A stretch of 64,000 nucleotides of DNA, taken from NCBI GenBank assembly GCA_025642065.1, contig JAODUP010000463.1:248001-312000 (forward strand), given 5' to 3'. The translations under genes and the position numbers were made by a program. Of this stretch, positions 47,441 to 61,049 are shown piece after piece (the first letter of the stretch is position 1; every line of letters starts with the position of its first letter). The notes beneath the pieces are model-generated. The model had not been told where the DNA came from. It saw nothing but the letters and a program-made list of their open reading frames with translations, and did not search any database. This stretch comes from Paralvinella palmiformis. Lineage: Eukaryota > Annelida > Polychaeta > Terebellida > Alvinellidae.

Positions 47441-48541
47441 TTTTTTCCATCGATATTAATCCTGGAAGGTGAAATAAAATTGTACAATGAATGGATAGAT
47501 TTCATTACAGCAAAACAACCATTGAACACCTAATACATTATACTTATGAAAATAATACTTCTGTATTGTCTAATAGATAATGACTAATTACCAATCAGAA
47601 CTCATTTTCCAAGCGGTCATACACATACATGTACTTGAATACGTCGCTTCATTAATCTGCTACTATACGCATAAAGTTGCACTAATGCGTTCATCTAATC
47701 AGTTTTGAGTTATTTAGCAAAATAATTATTATGGTCATAATGACATCACAAATAACATAATTATCAATTAAGAAAAAAAGGTTTTACTTGCAACGTTATG
47801 ACATGCACATGCCGTCTGACCCATTGGATACGGTATCGGGAAACACGCAGGCCAAAATTTTTAAAGATGCAAAACATTAAAGCTATTGTTGCTATCACAG
47901 TGTGCGAGCTAATCTCAATTGCATAACTACTGTAATTAACTAACGTGGGTCCATGTCATGTGTGAAACAAGTAACAAGAGAAGTACTTCAACCATTGTTA
48001 CGTAAACAATCTACCGGTACCTCACAAACACGTAGAGTATCCTAACACATGGCTCTTCACAGGCTAAAAATTGCAGCTTTCTATTGCAAATATGTAAGGC
48101 ATCCAATAATCGACTCCAGTCGTGCAAAATTGACTTAATTAACATTTAAAAGACGCTACAAGATGTTTACACATTACTAACACGTGTTATCACAACTGAT
48201 GTAAATAACGCGGAGTGATATATTCACACCCTAGTAAATAATATCCATGCGCAGACCTTAACCATAAGTAACTGTCATAAATATGTATCAGATGGTCTTA
48301 TTTAATTAAATATAATATGCATCAATGACTTAATGTATATTAACACATATATTATTTTAATAATATGATGATGTTGCTTTCAGATCTAGGAACTATTTTG
48401 CTGCAGGTTTTTCTCATAGGAGTCACAAGATGTCGCCACTTTATATGGCATAGCGAAGAGCGGTCGCGGGTAGTTGAAGACTCTGTGGCGTAAAGGTATC
48501 ATGGCTCGGGAGTAACAGACACTTTGTTGAAAGGCATTATC
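47441..48541. other. Region upstream of the PTK7-like first exon
   Basis: AT-rich until about 48400, then a GC-richer 140 bp leading to the exon. A short upstream frame (ATG GCT CGG GAG TAA, 48501-48515) precedes the main ATG. The words around it (TAAAGGTATCATGGCTCGGG) match the SINE head at 3268. Confidence 0.5.
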
Positions 48542-48611
48542 ATGGATAATATGCCATTAAAATCTCATAAACTTGGATTATTCTTTGGTGCTGTGATATT
48601 TCTCACCTCGG
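48542..48611 (+). CDS. PTK7: PTK7-like gene, signal-peptide exon 1a
   Basis: ATG at 48542 gives MDNMPLKSHKLGLFFGAVIF LTS, a short basic N-region and a hydrophobic core typical of a signal peptide, ending TCG G|GTAAGTCTCG, a strong donor in phase 1. The immunoglobulin exon starting 62660 (after TTGTCTTGTAG|) needs exactly phase 1, and the join gives LTSGVTRSKQQDTFYF. This makes a 14-kb first intron. The link is inferred from phase and context only; the exon could belong to another secreted protein. Confidence 0.55.
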
Positions 48612-49172
48612 GTAAGTCTCGTTCTATCATTTCGTGCCATGTCATTAACTTACAGTTTATAGGGGCGACAGTTCATTAATTGCCACCATTCAATTGCCCG
48701 TTCTCTTTGAACACCCTCCGATATGGTTTGGTGACTTTATGGAGTTCGGCGTGCGATCTACATTTTATAAACTCGGGCCCGACACCCAAATCATGGGTTA
48801 GTGATGCCCACCATACCTATATATGTTGTAAATGTTGGGAGTATTTATCGCATGGAATTGAACATAGCAGGAAATTACATTTTGCATTCTTAATTCGAGC
48901 AAAGCCCCAGGCAACTAGAAATTCTATCATAGGCCTTGATCATATCTTGCCATTGTCAAAGGTACTTCATCGTTGTATAACTATTAACTAGATGTCTGTC
49001 TTCGCTGTCTGTGATTTTCCTTGAAGACATGTGTTGTTCTAGTTATTTTAACAGTTTTCTTCATGATTGGGTTTTGTGTAATATTTTGGGACCAACTTCA
49101 GATTTTGGAATTCTTTAATTATTGATTATTAGAATATATTTTGTTGTTTGTTTGGTTTCATTTTACCCCCCA

Positions 49173-49222
<50 letters not shown>
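49173..49222. repeat. (CA)n followed by (TA)n
   Basis: CA run of about 33 bases running into a TA run of about 16. Confidence 0.95.
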
Positions 49223-51054
49223 ATTATATACACGCACACACACATAAAAGCTAAGGCCTAAGTGCGTCTATTTATTTCGATGGCTGTTCAGTAAATGTGT
49301 AAAAGTAATTTGTTGTTCTAAGGAGTTGTGATAATTGCCCTGGCTAATCTAATTGCTGAATTCATAAAGTGCCCTTGGGATATAGCAGCAATAATGGACT
49401 GTTTGTGGAAGAATCATTAACAAGTGGTCGATACAGGTGTCCGGATGGTCGGTGTTGTGGCTATCTTAAAGTCTGGCAGGATTTCACGTCAGACGTCTGG
49501 ATCTTAGATGCAGAGGCCGGAAAATCTTCCCATAAGTAATTATCTGGGAATCGGTTCGTCCATATAACGGACCTGGGAACCGAAACGGCTCGGAGGCAGC
49601 CCGGGTGTGTGTATGTGTGAAGAAAATACCCGGAAGGTGGCAGCGGTGGTCGTTCGGGATCCACGGCTCTCGGACGGAAAGAAAACAAACGGCAATGGGT
49701 CAGCTGATTGACATAAGTGATTGAATGTGTTGTTTTGGCCGCCGGGCACAGGTTCGGACCAAGCCACGTTGTCTTTATACGGGGGAGTCCGCTTACTATG
49801 GGGGATGGCGCGGGGGGGGGGGGAGTTTGTTGGTGGTTGGCCGGGTAATGCCTAATGGTAGTTATAAGGAGCCGATGCGCTGATAGATGACCACAGATAG
49901 AGGTGAGAGCCGGACCTGTTCATTAAGTGACTGCTATGATGTCTATATCAGCTCAGTGGATGCCCAGTTCCTTTTGTCTCTTTTTAGACACGGTCCGTGC
50001 TGTAGGCGGCCTATGCCGTTTCTTACGTCTGTTCCTCTGATGTTGTTGGATTGTTTTCGGCAGCGGCGCAGACCGGCCATCGTAAAGCAATGTATCGACC
50101 CACCATTATTAACGAGTATCCAATGTATTCGGTGTTAGTTGACGATGTCTAATATTTGCCGGGCCTCTTTCTATCTCGGCCGGACATCTTGTTTCGGCCG
50201 TTATGGGGCCATGTAAACCTGACAATTATTTCTCTGGTAAATTACCCGTATTCTCCTGATCGAGGAATCTACGCGCCTTGTATAACCTTGGAAATGACGT
50301 GTGGGAGCTGTTCTGAAATGTTGTATGGAAACTGACAGCGAGTTGATAAGATAAGGGACACCTAGAAAGAGAAATGGTGATAGGGGGATGACCAGATTTT
50401 CGGCTATATGATTAAAATGAAAAAACGCTGTTATTCAGTTGCCTGTTACTTTCGCACGCGCGCGCGCGCACACACCCCCACACACATATTCATACACACA
50501 CCAACGTATGTGTAATTGCGTGTCTTTGTTTGTGTGTGTGTGTGTGTGTGTGTGTAAAAGGGTACATTTTTAGACCTCACTTTATCCAAGTTATGGTTTA
50601 TGAGATATCATTGTTCAGTTTTTCTAAAAGCTGAATTCCTTCTGCAGTTTGACGTAATTATGAAAATTAAGGTTATTTGGGGGCTGGCTATGAATTAAAT
50701 TTCAATTTTGTGCCAGAAACCGATCTACGTCTTAGAACAGTTAAATTATTGTCCATTTAGCGGCATAGTTAATGTTGAAATTGCTTTTTAGGTTCGGTGC
50801 TTTTTACATTAATAAAATATTGGCATCCGGGGAACCTTGAATTGTAGTCTGTATTAATGGAAGATGGAAGAAGACGGAGGTCGTGGCTGCTCTGATATAA
50901 AGTCCGTATGATTAGTCATGATTTATGAACTTCCATGTCAGTCTGTATCAGTCTGCACTGATTTGCATCTTGAGGTAGTTAAATTAATGTCCACACGCTG
51001 TGGCATAGCTTGGGTTGAAAATGTTGCTCTGTTAATTTTTATAAAATTAATAAT

Positions 51055-51095
51055 TATATATATAAATAAATATATATATATATATATGTGTGTGT

Positions 51096-51130
<35 letters not shown>

Positions 51131-51145
51131 TTGTGTGTGTGTGTG

Positions 51146-51184
<39 letters not shown>
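51055..51184. repeat. Compound (TA)n/(TG)n microsatellite
   Basis: Three long TA runs split by TGTGTGT islands, 130 bases in all. Long enough to extrude cruciforms and to confuse assembly. Confidence 0.95.
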
Positions 51185-51188
<4 letters not shown>

Positions 51189-51522
51189 CATAGAGAGAAG
51201 CTTAAATTATAATCTGTGTAAAGGGGAATTGCAGGAGACATACACTGATAACATAGAGTCAACATGATTAGTCATGTTTTTTAACTTCCATCCTAGCGTG
51301 TATCAGTCCACGCTGATATGGGACATGCATAATGCAGGTAACGTTGTTAGTGTGGCTACGACGTACTCACTTCTGTTTACTTGGAAATGCATTAATGATA
51401 CATGTTCCTATCGACGGCATGTGACATGCCGACACATGTTATTATATGGCACACCTTCCGCCCAGCATATGTTGATAATTAATTCGGTGAATTCATTTCG
51501 TATGTCCTCCTATCACCGGATA

Positions 51523-51563
<41 letters not shown>

Positions 51564-52315
51564 TGCGTATGTGTGTATCTATCGGTGTGTATTTATTTGG
51601 TAGTTGTTAGATGTGATAAATGTTCTTGTCACTCAGGCCGCCGAACTGCTAAGGTCGCTAGTTTTCTTCTCTCTCTCTCTCACTCTTCTGGTTAACCAGA
51701 CAGCGGGGACCGCCCAGCGTCCGCAAAAAGACCGGGAATTTTATTCACAAACAGTTCCCAGCTCTGATAAATGTGGTTAGCCTATTATTGGCTGATGGAA
51801 GTGGCCGCCTTTGGTCAATTCGTTATGTCACCCGGGTGAGCGCACTTTCCAATCATCCATAGAGTGCTATGTTAAACATACTACTGTTGTGCCGGTGACC
51901 CACTCTCTTTACCTGCCAAATTTAGTTGAAGTGCGTGAGCTCGGTTGTTCACGTCCGCTTCTGGTCATTGGATTGGCTCTCTCTATATGCCAGCCAGTGG
52001 TGTGCGGTTTATCACTATGGCAATGGTTTTATATAGTCTGACTCTGCTACTGGATACAGCCACACACACACACATCCCTGTGCTCAATAAGTGACAGCCA
52101 GGGTTCTGTACCTCAAACTGGTCTTACTCTACAATATCCATTAAGTACATATGCAATGCTAAGTGTGACAGACATTTTCCTGGCCACTTTCAGTATCTGG
52201 ACTCTTCTTATTCAGTTTTTATCATACAAGAGACAGTTATGTTAGTTGAGTTTAAATGTTGGGTCACCTCTACTGGATACTTATTTACACTCAGTACCAA
52301 TTAATCTCTGTCACA

Positions 52316-52321
<6 letters not shown>

Positions 52322-52352
<31 letters not shown>
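52322..52352. repeat. (CT)n microsatellite
   Basis: CT run of about 31 bases; similar runs are at 51522-51546 and 56380-56407. Confidence 0.95.
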
Positions 52353-52353
<1 letters not shown>

Positions 52354-54945
52354 AAGAGCAGTCGTGAGGAGGGTGTGACTGAGGCACACACAGACACAGA
52401 CACACACTGTTTACAGTTAAAGTGAGTTGGTGTGTGTGGAGGAGAGGGAGAGAGGGGATACCCTGCCCATTTTTCAACCTTGGAATATATTTGTTTGTAC
52501 CAAGTTACACCACTTCAAGTGAAGAAAGAAGCCATTATGTCCAGCTTCTCAGTGATTATTTAATTTGTTTTCTAATCGGCTGTGAGTTGACCCATTTCTC
52601 ACCACTTGTTTCATGTAATGTTTGCTTCCGGTTGGAATCGGTGAGATTGCTGTGAATGTATCAGCATATTTCAGAACTCTATCTCTCTCTCTCGGTGTGT
52701 GTGTGTGTGTGTTATCATGCCTGTCATATTTACTAGTTACAGTTTTAAGTGTTATGTTTGCCTATCGGTGAGCAGTCTTTTCTATCAAAACAGTTAAGAA
52801 TTGCTCTTGTTTGTGGCAGAGAATGCACGAAATGTTTCTAATGTTGATACTTACCAAGTGTTTACTTTAGGATGAGTTGATGGCATTTTTTTTCTTTTTC
52901 GAATGTTCTGCATTTCATGTTGTTAAGTGCCTTCGGTGGTCATGGTGGTATTTAGTGCGCCGTATGACAAACACATTTGTAGGTCAACCGAATTCAGTTT
53001 CCGACATATGTCGACAAAAGTCTGTCTTCTATCAGTTTAACTGTTTGCTTGTAAATATTTGATTATAGATGAAATTCAAAATATGACACTCATTTGTGAG
53101 GCTCCAAGTCTTTTTCTTTTGTTGTGTTTATCCTCTAGCTGATGGCTGGATCATTCCCACTTCCGGTAATTAGTATGATTGGCTCAAAGAAATAAATGCA
53201 ACTAGCATTTTATGACTTTTTTCAGTTCAGTCAGTATGTGATGAGTATTTCTTTTTTCTATTAAATGCTGTCTCTGATTATTGTCTCTAATTCTTCATGA
53301 AATAGATCATTTCAATAAATATACACACATAAAAACACATTATAATACGATCACTCCATATTTTATTCAAACGGTATAATAATATGTAACATTGTACTCC
53401 CGAGAGAGTTACGTATTCTCAACATCGACCAAAACAGATCTGAGGTTCAAAACACCAGGTGTACACTTTGTTGAGGATTAAAAGATGGTAGAGGATAAAG
53501 ACTGGATTCCAGATTATCTACCTTGGTGTGCTTTATGCGGAATTAATCAGAGACAGTTCCATAGAAGCATCTCAGAGAGGTTGTGCAGTGATCCTTGGAT
53601 AGCCGAGAAGGGGATCCTTGGATTCGAGAAACGGTGGTTCCAGTTATCATTCATGCACACACACACACACACGCACATGGTTTTATAATTAGATTAATGA
53701 AGTCACTGTGTCTATGGCTGGTCCAACTCATGGCATATGGCCAATTTACATAGTAATGCACCCCCACAACGCCAGCAATCCCCCCCCCCCGGCCGGGACC
53801 CTTAGAAAGGACATGGTCATTGCTATTTCAGGTATACAGTGATACCGTACATACCGAATACAGCAGCACTGTCTGTTATTAATGCTGTCTCGTCTATTTA
53901 GTCATGACCGAGACCTTGTTAATATACCAAATCTGAACTCTCGTCTTATTTGATAAACTCGAACAGGTGCTTTGGCTTTGAGTGATTGCTCTAGAATCGG
54001 TGACAGTTCAAAGAGATCCTGTACAGAAAGGTTTCACTTATTGGTGGTTTGTTTTATCACAGATAGGTGGAGCCAGTGCAGGCAGGCATGGCAGAACGTT
54101 TTTAAACATGAGTTAGAATAGGAGAGGCGAAGAACACACGAACGGACGGGGAGGAGGGGGGACGGGAGATTGCAAAAGTATTTATTATTAGAAGCCAGTT
54201 CATCTAGTACAGACATGTTTTTATAAAACTTAATTGTTTAATTCGGTATTATGTGAAAATATGAAGTGCAGGTAGACGTCCTTTTGAAATCTATTAGCCA
54301 ACATAAACCAGATGAGTGAATTAGACCAAGGTATCCGATGTCTGAATTATGCAATCTTAAGATCTTATCAGAGTGTAAATTGTACTAATTCAGTGATTTG
54401 ATAACACTTACATTGTAAAAGATGAGCTTTCTACGTAAGAGAAACGTTCTTTGGACAGACCGCCAAGTTTAGTTTGTGACTGAGTTGTTGGCATAAATTA
54501 GCAGAGATTAGCATATATAGCTCTGTTTTGGTTCATTAAAACTAATGCAGATTTTAGGCTATTTTTAGGTCATAGCGTTTTAGAATGATGAGGATGACGA
54601 ACAAAGAAAAGCGTCATGTTAAAAGTTTATATGGGAAACAATTCAGTGAGTGAATGAATTTGTAATTGTAAGCGAGCCGGTTAGAGAGGATTACATTATC
54701 TTTTAGGTGCCTGAGGTCGTTTTGTTACCAGGAATTATTGTAAAGTGGTTTGGAGATGAGATGCTGAGAAGTAATGACTTTGTTGTATTTCGCCAGACAG
54801 TTATATTTACTGAAGTCAAATGGTGTACAATGACAAATGTGTAGATTGTATACAGGTGTGTTTATACGTATGGCTGAGATGAGACGAGATGCTAAAAAGT
54901 AATCATTTTGTTTCGTCTTCTCAGCCAGTGGATATATATTATTAT

Positions 54946-54948
<3 letters not shown>

Positions 54949-54990
<42 letters not shown>
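54949..54990. repeat. (TA)n microsatellite
   Basis: TA run of about 42 bases, followed by a CA run at 55013-55036. Confidence 0.95.
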
Positions 54991-54992
<2 letters not shown>

Positions 54993-55820
54993 ATGAGTTC
55001 TCTATCTCACCTACACACACACACACACACACACACATTTGGCGGCTTTGGGACTGGCGACACATGACCCATGTCTCAGCAAGAAAAGTCACCACTCTGG
55101 ATTTAGTCCCCTGAAGAAACGTCCAGAGTTTGAATTCACGGTTCGAGATTCTCTGTGCCTGTGCCTTACTATACATAGCTAAAACTCACACACACACACA
55201 CACACACAACGTGATATTAAGATTTATCTGGTTTAAATGATATGGGACCTGTTCGTTATTATTAACATTGCTGCAGACTAATGGAACATTACCTGGACAA
55301 TGGCTCTGTACTTCTGGTATACACTATTCCAAGACCTGTGTAGTACACTACGCCAGTGCCTGTGATACACATTACCCCAGTACATGTGGTACACACTATC
55401 TCAATAATACCTGTGATATACACTTTAACTGTGCTACATTCCTCATCAACCCCTTTCCCCCACGTACTCCCTGTAACCTTCCTTCATCATACATTGTTAC
55501 CTGTTATCAGGATGATTTTTGTACATGTGCTCTCTATATATGAATCTTCATCATTTAGTTAAATCAACAAAGCTACATTCCCTACAAACACAAGGTCTGA
55601 GGATCATTATGTCAGTTTACTTTACTCAAAGAATGATCCTGATTGTGCTCTACGTTATTTTGGGTATCAATGCCGGATCTGATCCTTATCATTGATCTTT
55701 AGATCTTCTCCCCATTTGTATCTAGTCATATTTTTTATGTATTTTGTTTTTAAATTTTTCTCAATTCTCTATTACTATCGTTCTGGATCTGAGACACAGT
55801 TCAATTAGTTTTGCGTGTTG

Positions 55821-55861
<41 letters not shown>

Positions 55862-56375
55862 GGCTGCGTTGCTCAGAACAGGTGTGTTTAAACTTGGCTA
55901 ACGCACACTTCTTGCCTTTGGAGGATGTGACAGCTAATTATTTACTTAGTCAGTTCTTGTCCAGGATGTAACCAATACTGAGTCAACTGCTTCATGTCAC
56001 TTTGTCTTGTAATAGTTGTCTTGTGTTGTGTTGTGTAACCGTGTGACACTTTAGGGTGTCTCCAACTGTTTTATGTGATGAAACATGATTACTTGTTATT
56101 TGGATGACCATACGCAACAGTACTCCATATAGGTGTGACCTACCTAGGCACTGCGATGGTAAACTCGAGGGGGGCCTTGTCCGCCCCTTGTTATAGAAAG
56201 TTTGGTGTGTTACATACATCAGCAGTCATAAAGCCATTTATCTTATGGTCTGAAAATAGGCGCCTGTCACCTGACAAGTAGTTATTTATGGTCATATATT
56301 ATCAGCCTTGTTATTGTTTTATTACTGAAGTGGGTCCCTTTGTGAACACAGGAACTGCCGGTCCTGTGTTTTACG

Positions 56376-56410
<35 letters not shown>

Positions 56411-57344
56411 TGTGTGTGTGTGCGTGTGTGTGCGCGTGCGTGTATGTAGCAGCACACACCTGCCCCCTTTTCAGTCACTATTTATATCAGCAACTATCTG
56501 TTTATATATATATATATATATATATAGTCTGTATGTATGTCTGTTTGTTTTCTGCACACACACACACACACACACACAGAGAGAGAGATATATATATACT
56601 TACGAATTTTATATGTATGTAAATGTTATACAATGATGAAGTACAACTGTTAAGTGTCACTGTATAAATTTAAACAAGACATATTAATGTACTCCCTAAA
56701 GCACTCCATCTTTATTGTTACACCATAAACCATATACCACTGCTGCTCCATTAACTACGTGTGCAATCACTAAGCCTTTGTCAGTGTGTGTGTGTGTGTG
56801 TGTGACCAGTAAAATATCATATTAATGCCTTCACAGTTGCGATGACGCGTAACAATCTATTTCATTCATATGTTATCATTGACCAGGGTTGATATATATG
56901 TCTGTGTCTTTCTATGTACAGCATTGTTTCCGGCGGAATGTCACATCAAAAAACTAACTACAGCTACAACCATTACTGAAGGTTTGTAACAAATAGTCAA
57001 GAAATGGAGTCGTGTCCAGATTATTTTCTCTAGGAAATAATCCCTAACAACGTTATTGTTCACCGCACGAAGATTTACTTCCACCTATTCATGACGTTGA
57101 TATATAATTATTGTAAATGTATACTGTTGTTCACCTGAACTGTGCTCTCCGGTTATCAGGGGAATCTGAGAAAACATTCAGAAACATTTGGTCGCATATT
57201 TTAAGTAGCTGTCAAAATTGTACAAGATAATGTGTACAATTGTGACAACTTTTATCAACATTCAGGCTGCAACGTTTAACTTGTACTGTCCAAATTTCTT
57301 ACCTAGTACACCAATGGATTATAACCGTTGTTGTATTAATTAAG

Positions 57345-57500
57345 ATGGGCAGCAAGGCGATTTGGTGAAATGGAATCTAGGACAAAACCCCCTGAGGACA
57401 ACTCCCATGCGATTATGAAAACTCCGTGTGTACAAAACCCCCTGCGGACGTAACATCGAAAACCACATCTTGGACATAACCCTCTAAAGTCTAGTGGTTA
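57345..57500 (+). repeat. Short diverged tandem/spaced repeat (ACAAAACCCCCTG words)
   Basis: GACAAAACCCCCTGAGGAC and TACAAAACCCCCTGCGGAC occur 60 bp apart, followed by GGACATAACCCTCTAAAG, so three diverged units of about 60 bp. Origin unknown. Confidence 0.5.
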
Positions 57501-57920
57501 TTTTAAAAAAAACATATCACCGCATCCGTCAGCCAGCGGGATGACATGGAGTCTTAATTTCCCCCCCCCCAATGCGAATCATGTTTCTAATGTTCCCTAT
57601 AAAACTGAACTAATGTTATGTTAATCATTTCCCTGATTGCTGTAAACGATACATTCTGACATTGTTAAAGGTACAAATATCAACCTTACAAATCTACTGC
57701 ATAAATCCCCAGAGGGTTTAATGTCCGGATACCAATGCTTCAGATCTCGATTGCGTTGAGTGTTGCCATTTATTGCAATTTTACGAAACTTGGAGTAGCA
57801 GTTGAGAATCTTCCGAGCTTGCTACGCCTGTCTTCCAAACTGTGCTAAGTGTTCACCAGAACCTTTCTTCTGGTTCCGGTTTAACTTTGTTTGCGTAGTA
57901 TTAGTTTTGTGTTTACGGCA

Positions 57921-57925
<5 letters not shown>

Positions 57926-57965
<40 letters not shown>
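57926..57965. repeat. (TA)n microsatellite
   Basis: TA run of 40 bases. Confidence 0.95.
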
Positions 57966-57966
<1 letters not shown>

Positions 57967-59655
57967 TGGTGTCAGCATAGATTATGTAAATTATGAGTCG
58001 CCATGGTAAACTCAATATATATTGATCTACAATTGTGCAATATGTCCTCATCAGTCGGTGGTCACATGATCTGAGGTGAAAACAACATTTGTAATATTTG
58101 GATAAAAATGTTTCGACCAATATCGATGTGCCTGGTGTCTTCATCGTTAACGGGCGTGCTTCGCACAGAGGAGCAGTTTTCTGTATTTGATCGAAGGCAG
58201 AGGTGGGTAGCAGCTACGCGCCTACCTCTACTCATTAGATGGCATTTTAATTCGTGTTAAGCATTAAGTGCCAGTGATGAAATATCTCCCTCTCCTTTAT
58301 TTATTGGCATTAGAAGCATTAATATAGACACACAGAGAGAGAGAGAGAGAGAGACCTATGAGCGGAATCCATTTTGCCCAGATCTCTCATGGCCTTCGGT
58401 TTTGATGGGAGAGAGTGGGACTGTGAAGGATTCCATGCTAATTAAATTTAACGAATGCACTTCACCAGTTCCACCGCTACACATCATTGCCAAGGTACTT
58501 CTCCGGATTTGGAAGCAATTAAATCGTATCATCCAGGCAATCAATATAGTCCATTATTGCATGAAATCTGAACGCAGTCATTCAGCCAGGCAGGCGGCAG
58601 TAACAGTAAGCTGGAGGGGTTACTGAAAAAACCGACTGTCGGCCACCATACCACGCTGAAGGGGGATGTTTGAGGAGTTAGCTCGGTGCAGCGATGGATG
58701 CTACCATTAATCATTTAATTCGAATGGAAGAAACAAACGGATGGTTGTTGGGCGCTTGGAGATGTTCGTTTATCATAAAAAGGCATTCATGAAAGAAAAA
58801 AAAACACGTTTCTGGCGAAATAAAACTCCTCGCAACAATGATAAAATTCGACAAATTATCGCTCGTTTAATAAAACCATAATAGGCTTTTGGAATTTGAG
58901 CCGGAAGACGATGAGATTCGGTTAGACTTGTTACCGGATGGCTCGCTTTGAACAGAAAACGGTTGCCTCAAAATTAGCAAGTTTAGCTTCAAGATTCGTT
59001 GCACTCGGCTGAAGTTGACGACTTGGAGTTACTCTGACATTATTCTTATTTATCGTTATCTTTATGAAAACAATTCAGTAAGTTATGGCCTTTAAACCAT
59101 TTCAAGACGAGAGAATCCAGCGCATTGGAGCGCCTCAATGAAGTGTTGATTTGGGAGAGAGCAACATCAAATTACCTGCTCAAAGCTCGCTGTATCCAGT
59201 GTATGCAAACACGTTACATTCGGCTTTTGGTGTGTTCAGCTGAAGATAAATACACACCGATATATTTCCCAAATAATCGACATTCAAGTAAAATGGCTTT
59301 CTTTATACAGATTAAAGTTGATTTAAGTTTAATTTAGATTTGTATGAATTTGGTTTTAGAATGTTACTAGATTAATTGATATGAAATAAAATTACCCCCC
59401 CCCACCCACACACCCACCCACATACGTGCATACATACGTTGAACATTTTTCTGTGATGTCAAGTTAGTAGTAGACTAGATTATTTCTGAATGGAATATAG
59501 AAAATACTTTCTGGTGTGATTAATGGAAACTAAATGTTCCTCCTGTTTATTAATTAAATGGAGCTAGACTATTGTACTAGTTAAGTATTATTTGGAATCT
59601 GTAATATGGGTTTTATATATCTTCTGGTGTAACCTTGATGGCATAAAAATATTTG

Positions 59656-59914
59656 ACTCACTCACTCACTCACTCACTCACTCACTCACTCACTCACTCA
59701 CTCACTCACTCACTCACTCACTCACTCACTCACTCACTCACTCACTCACTCACTCACTCACTCACTCACTCACTCACTCACTCACTCACTCACTCACTCA
59801 CTCACTCACTCACTCACTCACTCACTCACTCACTCACTCACTCACTCACTCACTCACTCACTCACTCACTCACTCACTCACTCACTCACTCACTCACTCA
59901 CTCACTCACTCACT
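59656..59914 (+). repeat. (CTCA)n tetranucleotide array, about 64 uninterrupted units
   Basis: CTCA repeated without a single visible error for about 259 bases. Because four is not a multiple of three, two plus-strand frames read LTHS repeated, giving a spurious 90-120 codon frame. The same unit forms the tail of the SINE at 43385-43590. Confidence 0.98.
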
Positions 59915-60588
59915 GCCATTTCTAGCCCAGTTCCCTATCATCACAACAGGTGTCTAAATGGTGTTATTTAATGCAACGCCTCAGACTTGTTAGACTACAC
60001 AACTCAGGTTGGTTTAAGCAGTCACATACATAAAAATGTCTCAACAGATGGAACAGGCTGGAGAAATACACAATAAATAAAAACATTCATAAATAAATTA
60101 TCGCTTCTCTCTGTCTGTGATTACCGAAGTCGAGTTGTTGGTGCCTGAACACTATAAGGCATTACATTACCTGATCCGGAACGACCCCCCCCCTCCGAGC
60201 TCTACCTTTGACCATTCGTATCTGGAGCATAGCTCCAGTCGGTCAGACACTTCTCGGCTGCAGAGCTGTAAATGTATCACCTTACCTCCTTTGATCAGAC
60301 AGGCAAACAGACAGACAGACAGGGCGCGCGCACACATACACACGCGTGCCCACATGGCACAGGTGGTGTCATAAAGGTGTGTACTTCATTTCCATAATCC
60401 GATAATAAGGTTGATATACCCCGATTGCTACTGTCATAAAGATAAGCTTCGTCTTCCTGTTGTAACCTTGTCGGTATGTTAAACGTGACTCAGTACAATT
60501 GATGTTAGCGTCTCCATTCCCATCCGATCTTAACATCGTCATTCGGGGTTGGCGGATGTTTTGGCCAAGGACATTTTTTTTTCAGGGT

Positions 60589-60751
60589 AGGACGATTTGG
60601 CCAACGTATGAAATAAAACATTAACCGGATATCTTATTATTTTATTTACAGCTATTAATATTTCTTAACTAAGAATGGATATTTAAAGCATTTTCAGTTA
60701 TTGTTAATGGTTTATTTCCTACCTTGAAAAAATTGTTGGCCAAAACGTCCT
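60589..60751. mobile_element. Small inverted-repeat element (MITE-like)
   Basis: AGGACGATTTGGCCAAC (60589-60605) and its inverted partner GTTGGCCAAAACGTCCT (60735-60751) match at 16 of 17 positions and enclose an AT-rich core of 129 bp with no coding frame. A third related word, GTTTTGGCCAAGGAC, lies just left at about 60558. Confidence 0.6.
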
Positions 60752-61049
60752 AGATTCGTCGTTCGGCGGGTTGTGGAACAATAAAACATAAACCATCGGT
60801 TTGGTGTAAGACGCGGACATTAAAAAAAAAACCATTCGTTTTCAGATTATGTTTGCACCCAAGTACAGGCGTATCATATCTGTTATGACGATGATTTGTA
60901 TAATAAAGATAATGATAACTACAACAACAACAACAACGATAACGATAACAACAACTACGGCGTGAGAACGTTAGAACAATAACGTTAACAATTATTTGGA
61001 CATCTGCATTGTCGAAGATAACAATAAACCTCAACCGGGACACGATGAT

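Noticed and set aside
48680..48991. 103-codon plus-strand frame after exon 1a
   Set aside because: Considered as a second PTK7-like exon; it has no Ig features and no acceptor in the right phase.
54892..55176. Frames with IYIYIY and CVCVCV runs (also at 27090, 50918, 55744, 56410, 57802)
   Set aside because: They are translated TA and TG microsatellites.
59656..59914. Possible CRISPR-like array
   Set aside because: Uniform tetranucleotide with no spacers, in an animal genome.
59592..59957. 121-codon plus-strand frame of repeated LTHS
   Set aside because: It is the translation of the pure CTCA array; no start context, splice site or conserved flank supports a protein.
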